NCBI GenBank assembly: GCA_020650975.1
Contig: JAIPMN010003509.1
Coordinates: 3,856-37,356 of the forward strand
DNA length: 33,501 nucleotides
Direction: 5' to 3'
Source of the DNA: Apostichopus californicus
Taxonomy: Eukaryota > Echinodermata > Holothuroidea > Aspidochirotida > Stichopodidae
A program made the translations under genes and the position numbers. Shown here piece after piece: positions 21,708 through 32,499 of this stretch; the first letter of the stretch is position 1, and each line of letters starts with the position of its first letter. The notes beneath the pieces were generated by a model. That model did not search any database, was not told the DNA's origin, and saw only the letters and a program-made list of their open reading frames with translations.

Positions 21708-22343
21708 GTATCGGTTTAACCGAGTGTGCTATTACACATCTACCTTTCCGTTCTGTCCACTGTTTATGTATTACAGCTTTTTAGATAAGTCACAACATAT
21801 ACAACTACACAATGAATTTGTATACGAGTGTCTCAGTATTGTATAAATACAATCCTGGTAAAGGTTTATATACTCGCATGGTAGCGAATTTTGTTAAGTT
21901 ATTGGCAGCTTATAAGACATCAACCTGTATAAAACTGTGGATTGTCTTTCAAAATGCACCTTCAGAGAGGACTAAATTTGATTAAGGGATTATCCTGATT
22001 CCTTGCCTCTATTTATTACATTGATCACATTGAACCTAGAGATTAATTACAATACATGGAGATATTTTTTATTAACAACGTATAGAACCAGTTATTACCA
22101 ATTTAAAGCAAAAAGTTGATGGAAAAGATATTTTCTAAGATGATTTCTCAAATTGCTTTGGATCTGCAGTGCCTGAATCAAAAGTGCCTTTAGAGAGATT
22201 TTCCAGAAGTAGATTGTGAAAATGTTATTACTAGATGTGGCAGCCTCATCTTAATAGGATGGCATTGTCATAGAGATGGCATTTTGCTATTTATGGTTTT
22301 AACTGACAACAGCAGAGTGACTCTAAAATTACAGCTGAATAAA
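21708..22343 (+). terminator. Probable 3' UTR of the PhnD-like gene with polyadenylation signal
   Basis: The region after the TAA stop has no ORF of interest and is AT-rich. AATAAA at 22338-22343 (in GCTGAATAAACAACG) is the first canonical signal after the stop, giving a 3' UTR of about 650 bases. The choice is inference. Confidence 0.4.
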
Positions 22344-22374
22344 CAACGAGCCATGTTTATTATAAGTTTTAATT

Positions 22375-22395
22375 TTATTATTATTATTATTATTA
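22375..22395. repeat. (ATT)n microsatellite
   Basis: Seven ATT triplets without interruption lie just downstream of the likely polyadenylation site of the PhnD-like gene. Confidence 0.9.
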
Positions 22396-22874
22396 AGTAA
22401 CCATTTATTAAAGGAAAGACAAATATGAGCAGTGTAGTTTCATTGTCAAACATTCCACATGGAATATATTTCCAAAACCAAATATCTCAAAAACCAAATT
22501 GAAGGTTATTTAAAAGAGCAAATTTATGTTTTGCAAAAACAAGACAAACCTTAGAATTTTAAGACTTATTTATGCAACATTAGTTAACCTTATTGCATTG
22601 TTACATTTAAGGGAGAATGAATGTCTGATGCACAACCACAATTATTACATATTTGTCCAGTACCACGTATAAAAAATTTGCTTTTCACCAACCAATTTTT
22701 GTGAATATCATTTAAGACCCAAGAAATTGCATTATTGCAGACCATTCTTCCACAAAGAAAACACAAGCAACGGGTTCTTCAACAAATCTGATTGGCCACA
22801 CCACTTCTCAGACTCCCATTCTCCCATATGAAGATAGATCGATGTTCTATTTTCTTGTTTATAGTTGCCAAACT

Positions 22875-23192
22875 TGAACAGGCGCGTAGCCAGGAATTTG
22901 CCAAGGGGGGGGCGAAAATGTAGAAAAATTTTCAGAGCCGTAGATACGGCATTGCATACTATCTAAGCGTAGCGCCACCATGGTTGGCGCGAAGTGTAGA
23001 AGAAAATTTGGGCTGAAAATACCTCCCAGATCGCTGGAAATTGCACTTCCCAGGCCTTGTAAGTTGCATCTTAGCATTTTCTCTTTTGAAATTACTAGCG
23101 ATATCATAAAAACATTAAAAAAAAAAATTTTAAAATATGCTCAAGGGGGGGCGGCTGCCCCCTTCGCCCCCCCTTGGCTACGGGCCTGAACA
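22875..23192. mobile_element. Non-autonomous DNA transposon-like element with TIRs and 6-bp TSD
   Basis: The 306-base body (22881-23186) starts GGCGCGTAGCCAGG and ends CCTTGGCTACGGGCC, an inverted pair matching at 13 of 15 positions with gaps. G-rich runs follow the left end and C-rich runs precede the right end. TGAACA lies directly outside both ends (22875-22880 and 23187-23192), which fits a 6-base target-site duplication. Internal palindromes include GCCGTAGATACGGC and GGCGCCACCATGG-type arms near 22972-22990. There is no transposase. The CGTAGCCA...GGGGGG end is, in my recollection, common in marine invertebrate repeats. The higher GC content contrasts strongly with the flanks. Confidence 0.75.
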
Positions 23193-26100
23193 TGAAGCCA
23201 GAGCCCAAATACGTGTCTACTTTACAGATATGCTATGGACTTTCTACACCTCATTATGATGATTTTATTATGTGTTGGTTGCTTAGGTAAGAATTAAAGG
23301 TATAGAGTGATGTGCATTGAGGTGGTTTGTGTTACCTGAAGTGGTTACAGTGAGGGGATGGAAAATGCTCTGTAAATTTGAAAGTTTTGTTTAATAATAA
23401 AAATTGAACATAAATATATGTATAGATATATTAGAGAAATTTAACCTCAGAGTCACAAGTCTGAAAATATTGCTTATTATTGTATTCATAAATAGTTTAT
23501 TAAAGGAACATTTGATGTTTAGAAATAAAAAAGGATTTTTTATTTTTATTGAAACTACAAAGTAGATCATTAAATATTTGTAGATATGATATAATGTAGT
23601 ATTTATGAAACCAATAATTTGATGTGTGGAATAAATTGACCAATGTTAATCACACTTGTGTTGTTTTCATGCATGTTTTTTTGTATTTTAAGAAGAATGA
23701 CTTTCTGCGGCACAAAACTTATTTTGAGATGTTCTAGACTGTTAATAAAGACCATCAGTCTAGGTGATATTTCTATGACCCTTTTAATGTTGAGAAATTA
23801 AACACCTGAGTGACTGGACTATAAAGTCTATTACACAGACCACTGGTCAGTTCCTCGTATACAATCTAAAACTTCATGGGAATACATGAGATTTTTATGG
23901 CCTCAAATGACATATTTACTATATCTTACAAATTTTTTAAGGGCAAATGGTATCTTACTGCATGGGTTTAGGCGTTCTTCTGTTAATATTACTTTAAAAG
24001 AATATGTTTTGGTTAATTCGCTTTTGAGAGTTTATAAACAATGGTTACAACAACGTATCAATACTAACATTCTGCCTAAAGTCATTATTTCAAACATATT
24101 CAAACAATTTTCAAAACAGTTTAACAATTAAAGGAGGGAAACAACTTCTTTTGTCCTTGTCCTTGAAATAAAGCAAAAGGGTGTGTCACTATTCAGCGAG
24201 CTGTCAAGGCTGATTAAGTCAGGTCTGTACAAAGGCCATGCCCTACCATTCGTAAGTCCAGAGAGCTGTTTAGGAACTTTCAAAATGATTTTTTCGCAAC
24301 CTGAAGGTTGTGTTTCAGCCTAATTATAGATCTAATGTTTAGTCTAAATGTGCGTTAGAAATGCACCATTCGACATCTATACTTATGATTTTTTTTCTTT
24401 GGGTCAACCCTGATAGATGGGAGTCTCATTCAAACACCCCACAGCCACACCTCTTATTTAAGGAAGAAATATGTCTTTGCCTAGAGCCCTGCAATAAAGG
24501 TTCCAGGCTTCCATACCTAAACCAGTCTGGGGAAATATGTAACTGCATTGATCCTTAGAATAATTTCATGCGCTTCCTTGTTGCCTATGTCACTCCATCA
24601 ACCAGAGTGAAGCCAGCAGCAGGCAATACCACATGTTGAAGACTGTTCCCTCCTTTTGTCAGGTTGGAATATATTGCTGCAGTTACAAGTTGCACTGGTG
24701 GAAATGAAGTCCAAAATTCGAACTATTCAGAACTCAATTTTATTGATTTTATCAAACATCTTACAAGAGGTAATTTGATATTAATAGCCATGGGTCTAGA
24801 TACTACCTAGTCAGATGTAAATCTCTTAGAGAATACAGTGAAAATTACAAAAAGAAAATACAATTATAACTAAACAAAAAATAAATAAATGGGTTACATT
24901 CATAAATATGAAATAATTTATCTCCTTTGATATTATTAGAGTTTGAAAGGGTATTGGAATTGTAACAAAAAATAAAACTTTTGATTAGAAGCTGGTCAAG
25001 GGTGGAGATACACTCGAGTATTGTGTTAAAGAATATGATATAAATTAATTAATTGCTTTGAGAGATGAAACAAACAGCTTAGGCAACCACTTAGTGAGAG
25101 TTAGAAAGGATAACAAAAAATAAAATAGATTTGTAGAGAGACAAAACAAACTATGTAGTAGAACTTTTCTACTCATAGCATCATATGCAACACAACAAAA
25201 ACTGACTGCTTTTCTTTTCTTAAACCACATGCACCAGCTCAAAATGGCTATAAACAGAACTTGACAAATGGCAGTAGTCTAAAAACCATCGCCAGCACCG
25301 AATCTTTTAATTTTTCCAAAATATCAACATTTTACCGGATTGAGAAGAGCAAACCAACTTTCTCTCTTTCTCGAAACCTGGAATACAATTCCACCAGCTA
25401 TGCACCCATACAACTTCTTTACTTTAGGTCCAATGAAATAGGAAAGCAATTCTGTCTAATTTCCCCCTCCCCAACAGTCAAATTGTCCTTTCTGCTCCCC
25501 CTCCAGCCCCCCCCCCCTCCCCCTCCCCTCCAACTCACACTTTTGTATTCATATCAATAAATAGAGAAGGGTTGACCTTTCAAAGTGACTGTTTTTTCCT
25601 CAAAGTTTAGCCCACAGAGGTACATCCTGACCAGTGTCAAATGCAACAGTACAATTGATCTAATCTACCTTATTTTCAGCATATTAGTTATACACACCTT
25701 TTTTCCTCACTTAGACATTCAGTCATCTTGTGTGTTCCTTAGAATGTCTGAGAACAATTTAGAAAGTAAAGACCTCCAAAAAAGTACTTTTTGAAGACTT
25801 CTAGCAATTATAGCATGCTATAATTTGGGGCCTATACATACCACCTTCAAGGTTGTACAAAGGACATTTTGTACTCACTGGAAACCCTCTGTTCTGTGGT
25901 ATATTACAAAATATAAATGTTAATGAGTTGATTTTCTATAACTTCCAACTCCTGTTTGAAACATAAATTCCATAACAATGTAGGGCACAGGCTTTATACA
26001 CATTTCAGTTCAAAACATGAAATTACAGCCAAAATAAAGTAAATAACATTTTTTTTATCCAGTTTCATTTGAAGTATTTTTAATACTACAATGAAACATC

Positions 26101-27268
26101 AGGAATAAATAAATAACAGTTACTAATTATAGAGTAATATTGTTTACTTTGTCATTAAGAACATATGTACCATAAACCTATCAAAGTTGTATATTTTAAG
26201 GCAAACATGTCTTCTTTTATTTTCTTTGGTATAATACATAGTAAACTCAATGGTGTATTACATCCAACAGCAAGAATCAGCATAATAGTGTTTTTGGTTA
26301 AATTTGAAACTTAAGAAAGAAAGAAAATGTGAACTTGTTAACCTTATCTTTTTCTTATCACTTCTTCAAAATTGAAGAGAGGCAATATTTCACTATAAAT
26401 GAGACCACTCTTTAAGATTAAAACAGGAAGATTGCTCTTTTGTTCAGACTTTTATAACGTTTAGCAATTTGTTTGTTGAAAATTTGAAACATCCTCCGAT
26501 ACGCAATCCATTATAATTCTAATTGGCATGTATCTACAGTTCCTCCATCTAACAGTATTAATAAACTTTAGCCATCTTCAAACACAAACTTCTGAATCAC
26601 AACTAGTTGTTTAAGAAGTACCCCATCATGTCACAAATGTGGTTTCGCCCAGACTTCAAATCATCACCGATAGCAAACCATGATTTGAAGTAGACAAGGT
26701 GGTGTGAGTTTGTACTTTTTTAAATAAAATGAAACAAAATTAAATTAAATTCTGAAACAGGACTGACTTAAACTCTGATGATGGAAAAATGGATAAGTTG
26801 TAAAATTTAATTCATAAGGATCAAGTTGTTTTGATTGTTTTAACACAAAATAAATCAATAATTTGTAAAAAAAAAAATTAAAAATCAGGCAAATGCCTTT
26901 GAGGCAAATGCCTTTGAGGCATTAAGTGTAACTATTTAATGTGGCCATAAATTTCTATCTGGTTTTGACCACAATAATCTCTTTGGAAACTCAATAGTTT
27001 AACCATTCCTATAATCTTCCTCAAGTAATAAAGCAAATGTGTAACATTTTTACCAACTGTTGATAAATGGATGAAACTAATATTTTCAAAGGAATAAACC
27101 TTTATATATAATTTGTAATTGATTCCCACTGTGTGAGAAAAAATAACCCTAACATGTTTGATAAACATACCAACATATGACAGGTGAGGATTTTTTTTTA
27201 ATTAAAAAAAAGGAACACTTTAATAAATTTTAAAACAAAAACCGATAGATTTATAAGACCCTGCATGC
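23193..27268. other. Gene-poor AT-rich region between two convergent genes
   Basis: I find no exon with homology that I can name. An open stretch at about 23808-24131 (plus strand, about 107 codons) resembles nothing I recognise and has no splice context. Pyrimidine-rich runs occur at 25480-25535, including a C13 run. A short direct repeat (GGCAAATGCCTTTGA, twice) lies near 26888-26918. ATTAAA on the minus strand near 26933-26938 may be a polyadenylation signal for the minus-strand gene that ends at 27269. Confidence 0.5.
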
Positions 27269-30200
27269 TCATGAAAGTAACTCAGTATTGCTATTCCTTT
27301 TCCTTTTCTTTTTCTTTGGTTTTCGACTTCTTTCTCGACTCCTGGAGCGTTTCTTACCTTTACTCTTTCCATGTTTTCTTTTGCGAGAATCTTGTTTTTC
27401 ACCCTCTCTCAATTCTGACAGCAAACTGTTCACTTTGTTGATCTCTAAGGTTTGACTACAGGCAGTACTGGCTCCTCTGTCGTTGTCCAAAGTGTTGTCG
27501 TCAGTTAGCCTTGAAGCCGATGCTGCTTCTGATTGGTTGAGTTGATTGGCTGAACTCTGGCTTCTCCCGGTCTCGTTATCTTCTCTGTCTCTCAGACGAG
27601 AGCTTGCTTGAGACAGAGACTCACCGATGTTGGTCTGGTTGTCCTCCATTTCTCGTAGGATTGACAAAAAACTTGAACTGTGACAAGGGCTGGTACTTGT
27701 GAGCAATGGAGAGATGTTATTATCACAGAAGTTGGCAATGTCGATCAAAACGTTATCTCTTTCATGCAAACTTTGCTCGTTGTCTGAGTTGGCCAAGAAA
27801 ATGGAAGACAACTGTGAAGAATATGAGGGGAAGTCGCTCCTATCTTCTCTTTCTTCCAGAATGGAAGGGTATGACAACTGGTCAATAACGCTCATGTCCT
27901 GTCCTCCGCCACTGAAAGTCCTTTCGAAGAGTTCAAGCAGAGACTCGGTGTCCGGAATCTCATCCGCACCGGACCTCTCGTGATTATCAGATGCCGAGAG
28001 TGAATCTACTACAGACGACAGATCGTATTCGCGTAGATCCAGCAAGGACTCGATAGTAGCATCACTTGAGAACAATGATGTACCCGTACCGATTGGCGTA
28101 GGGATCCCATGACATGAGGAGGAGGAGCTGGATGCTACCATCGACGAGATACCTGGACTCAGAGCTTCAAAGTCTGTATCCACTATTTTGGTGAGTGCTC
28201 TCTTACGTGCCTGATTGCTTATTTCACTATTAACTCTACTGTTGGCAGGCTGGCAAGGCTTTTCTGAATTGGAACTTTTATCGCCAGCATCAAGAAGATT
28301 AAAGGAAGATTGCTCCCTATGCCCCAAATTAGATATTGCTGAATTAGAAAAGTCTCTTTGGTTTACATCTAAGCTCATTGTGTCAACGCGATCATTTGTT
28401 TGGTTCACCTGCACGGTGGGCTCTTCTCTTACTGAGCTTATATCGTCACAGAGTTGCCCTTCACTACGGGTTTGCTCTTGTTGATTAATCTGTGCCATAC
28501 TCTGAGAACAAGCTATAGTAGACTGCCCTTGGAAACTGTCACCTGCTTCAAGTGAAACATTCAAGCGCGAGTTGCTACTTATCGTTGCCAACGTGTCCTT
28601 TATCTGGTTGGATAATGTGGTCGACAGCTTGTCGGGGTCCTCTGACAATAACGAGGAAGGTCTCTCGATTGCGGAGATATTTGTACTAGTAACTATGGAA
28701 TCAGTTGTTAGTCTCTTATTAGAAGCTGTAGTAAGAGGTACAGTAGGTACAGTTATCACACCACTATCAGTACTGGAGATCTCCAACATTGAGGAAACAC
28801 TTGTCCTGCCATCATTATGTACAACATCACCATCCCCAGCGGCTGTACTTGAATCGTTTGACGATGTTGAAGCGGTTTTCTTCTTCACAATATCTGATAC
28901 ACTCTTCCCTCTACCCACGACAGTGTTTGAATCCCCTGATACAGACCATAATGGTCCTCTAGTATTACTATTTGTCTTCAGGGTTTTCTTGCTGCTCAAA
29001 CCTCCTGTCTGTTTCCTTGTGTCCTCTGGTTTCCTTGCATTAGTTAGAGCTCTCTCCATTACTTTGGTAGCTAAACTCATCAGTAGCCTTGAACTGCTCT
29101 CCGCAGAGAGGTGAGTGCCGCTCATACTCTTACCGGGAGGAGCTCTAACGGAGGATGATGGTGACTGTTGTTTCTTCTTGTTTCTTGCGGGGCTTTTATC
29201 CACGCTACCTGACAAAGTCTTCCCAGTGCCCGATCGAAGTTTAGCATCTGCCTGAATTAATCCGTCATGCCTTATATTATCTCCGTCTCTACTAAGAGGC
29301 GTACTTACAACTTCTTGCTCAGCTTGAATCAGAGTTCCACCAGAAACATTGACAGGAAGAAAACCCAATGTGTTCTCAGAGGAATTAGTAATGGGTACAG
29401 CAGAGGTGCTCTGTACCATGTCAGATGCAGAACAAGGGGAAATGTCTCCTTCTGGCAGCCTTACATAGCATTGAACCATTTTGGAAGTCATTTCAGAAGA
29501 AACAGAGGCTTGGTGAATTATTCCTGGTAATTTATCTGCTTCACTTTGTAAACGTTGTGTTTCGTTCAAGGACAGGGGCGTATTGACAATTGCTAGCCTT
29601 ACATTTGGTGATGAGAAAGAAGAAAGTTTGTTAAGTACTAAAGGACCAGTATCTCTGGTGGACTGGGATTGGCACAGGGAGTTTGAAGTATTGGTGCATG
29701 ATGAAGAGCTACAAGGAGATTGAGAACTAGTGATGATTCTCATCATCAGGGAATTCTCATCACATTGATGTTTGCTGCTAATTTCCTTACTCATGGTGAC
29801 AGAGGCAGGTGAGATGGAGTCACCAGATAGGTATGGTGATGACTGGTTCCTAACACTAGGAGTGCAGTTGGTGACCAAGGAGGTGCTTTCAATAGGCAAA
29901 TGATCGCTTGTCGATATTACTGATGGGGCAGTAACCGTTACGTCAGTATTCCTTCCTCCAAGCTGCTCTGTTGCATCATTACTGCTATCTGTATCAAGTG
30001 ATGACGAAGATGAGGAACTTGACGAAGATGAGGGTGATGATAGGCTGACTGTAACAGCAGGCGGTGTTACTACACTGGTGGTATTTTGACATGTACGTGC
30101 TGGACTTGAGGGAGGAGCACTAAAGGATGGTTTATCATTCTCCATGGAGACATCAATGCTGGTTTCAGGTACAGGCACATCTGAAGGACCATTCTGCGAG

Positions 30201-32217
30201 CTCTTTGTTGTCACTTTCGGCTGATTAGATGGTGGTGAGCTCTCTTGTGAATTCCTGTTCCTTCCGGGGATGAGCATGATTGCTGTCACAATCTTCAGCT
30301 GACGCCTCAGCTTTGTGTTGTCACGAGTCGCCTTCAAGAGCTGACAATTAGAAAAAGAAAGGAAAATGCACACAGGAGACAGGATTCGGGAATCATTTAA
30401 CAAATCTTCCCACAGGTACTTGGATAAGTAATCTGATCAGGGAACTATTTTAATGCTTAAAATGGCAGGTTTTGATGGGAAATACATGAAGTCTCACTTG
30501 TTGGGTGAATAGTTTTGAGATTTATGACTTTTTCTTTTAAATCCTTAATATCATTACAGATATTATGGTAACGTTCAGTGTGAAAACTTTGACATTTGTA
30601 ACATGTTTTATAAGCTTGGGAGAATCGATTTATATATAGTATTATCACAGATCAATAATATTGTTGAAACATAGGTCCCATATGTACTTTCATTAATAAT
30701 AAACGAGGAAACTGTTCACAACAGGGCTCACAATTATCCAAAATCCAGTGACAATATTACGTCTGGTTGTTTAATGGTTTACTCACTGACTAAAACAAAT
30801 AGCCTTCATTAGATCACACAAAATTGCTGGTTTACTGGAAGTTTTAACTTAAATTAAATAAGTAAACACCAGAAAAGAACTGTCATTATGAAATCTGTGA
30901 ATTGTGTTGGTAACCAGCATTTAATGCATTTAATTAAAATTTTCATCGGCAACCAATACAGTAAAGTAAATGACACTTCTACTGGAGTGTCAACACTCCT
31001 GCCATGCCCCCCCCCCCCACCCCCAATCCTATCATAAGTACCTATTCTTTAGACTAATTGGATTCATTATTCAATAAATTAACAAACATTTAAATTCATA
31101 GTAATCACCTTTTCATAATCTGTGCTGATTCATTCTTGAATGTAAAATTGTTTTGATTTTCACAACTACCATTTCATTTGAAACCATTTAGATCCACCTA
31201 TCAGTTTAGCTTCCGATAACTACAGTTTCTTCAAAACCATTTAGGTCCACCTAATCTATTGATCTAAATACTAAAATTTCCAATCGAGATATATTCATAA
31301 CAATTACCTTCTCTTTAAACCGTTTAGACTCCCTTTGCAGGTGTTTATTGGTATCTTCCAAGGTATTCTTCTCATTCTTCAAGGATAGAATATTTTCTTC
31401 CAAGTGAACCGTCCTCTCTACTAACTGACTTCTTCGGTTCAGACATTCTGCTTTGCTTGACTGACACAGTCTACCTTCAGTCATGGTAGATACAGTCCTG
31501 TTTAGTAACACACTGGCCGGCTCACTAAGAGTCTGAGTGGTTACGTCTGAAGAGGAAGATGTATATGTATCGTCAAAGTCTTAAAGCAGTATTCTGTATT
31601 TTTAAATTTTGCATCATTTACAAACTTTTCATATAAATTTAGTTACAAATGGACATCCTTCAATGCAACTAAGCAAATTATTTGACCAGAACATTTAATT
31701 CTAATGAAATTAATATTTAAATATTTTGTTTTGCATTATTTGCAAATACCTCCTATATTCCATATAAGATTCAGGATGGGTTTTTTATTGTCATTACATG
31801 AATTCACAGCAGAACCAAGTACTTGAGAGCGTTCCTACTGGACATGCCCCTATGTATTGCTGATTAGCTATCATACATTCGTAGGGCTTTATGTACCTGC
31901 ATAATGAGACACTTTCTGCCAGACTATCACGGCCAGCTAGATTTGCGAGCCTTCCCTTACAGCATTGAATCAGGTGCTAGTGGAGTAGTTTTTACTGGCT
32001 TACTATGGATATGCACATTTTTACCTGCCGTACAATTTTCATCAATCGTTGAGTTGGAACTTAAAAGTCTTGCATTTAATTTACAGTAGATGGTACTTCC
32101 ATACACACAATATTTCAATGATATATACATACCATGTTTGTTTGAGGGTCTTTGGGCTGATGGTAGGTTCTTGTCCTTTCGTTTGCTCTTAAGATCGTTC
32201 ATACCCTGAGTAATATT
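27269..32217 (-). CDS. Large Ser-rich coiled-coil protein with basic C-terminus, 5'-partial
   Basis: Three exons are visible on the minus strand: 32217-32133 (85 nt), 31546-31308 (239 nt) and a giant last exon 30340-27269 (3072 nt). Phases agree: phase 1 at the first junction, where G|AC makes Asp, and phase 0 at the second. The in-window product is at least 1131 residues and the true start is probably upstream. A coiled coil runs from RSQLVERTVHLEENILSLK across the junction to RFKEK|LLKATRDNTKLRRQLK. Most of the rest is low-complexity Ser/Thr/Asn-rich sequence with a run of 11 Ser. The last 40 residues are strongly basic (RKRKHGKSKGKKRSRSRERS and KPKKKKRKRN) and should act as a nuclear localisation signal. 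Four short acidic-leucine motifs recur in the last third: ESLLDLRE, ESLLELFER, SFLSILREME and SLLSELREGE. I do not recognise the family. A nuclear scaffold or transcription/RNA-processing factor is plausible but unproved. Confidence 0.8.
30341..31307 (-). other. Intron of the minus-strand coiled-coil gene
   Basis: Donor AAG|GTAATT (31307 downwards) and acceptor TTGTCAG (ending 30341) with a long pyrimidine tract. The contents are AT-rich with a C-run at 31007-31020 and a duplicated ACCATTTAG[AG]TCCACCTA (near 31183 and 31238). No exon is seen inside. Confidence 0.75.
31547..32132 (-). other. Intron of the minus-strand coiled-coil gene
   Basis: Donor CATG|GTATGT (ending at 32132) and acceptor CTTCCTCTTCAG (ending at 31547). 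A split Asp codon joins the flanking exons. No other coding or repeat structure stands out. Confidence 0.75.
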
Positions 32218-32499
32218 CTGAAAATGTAATATAGGTTAGCAAAATCTACTGATTGCAGCCTGCAAATTTGGTCAACATTAGTTACAGTACATATTTGTGT
32301 ATATTCTTTAAATCTCTAATCATGTGTGAGAAGATGTCAACATTCTTGATGGCAAGGCAACGGAAATAGTCACAATATTCTGTCCAGCAAATTAAAAGAA
32401 ATATATATAAGCAGCTTTATACTTTGAACTGAAAACATTATTAACAACTTGAAAGCTATCAATTGGGATAGAACACTTGAAAAAAGAAGTTTTGTTAAC

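Noticed and set aside
23808..24131. Open plus-strand stretch of about 107 codons
   Set aside because: I see no family resemblance, no splice sites in frame, and AT-rich composition like its surroundings. It might be an old retroelement fragment but I cannot support this.
25480..25535. Pyrimidine-rich run as a triplex-forming regulatory site
   Set aside because: It lies in gene-poor DNA with no nearby promoter. Similar C-runs occur at 9460 and 31010, so it is probably simple-sequence drift.
28572..29114. Open plus-strand frame of 180 codons
   Set aside because: It lies opposite the giant Ser-rich exon of the minus-strand gene. Low-complexity codon use there leaves the other strand open, and there is no splice or start context.
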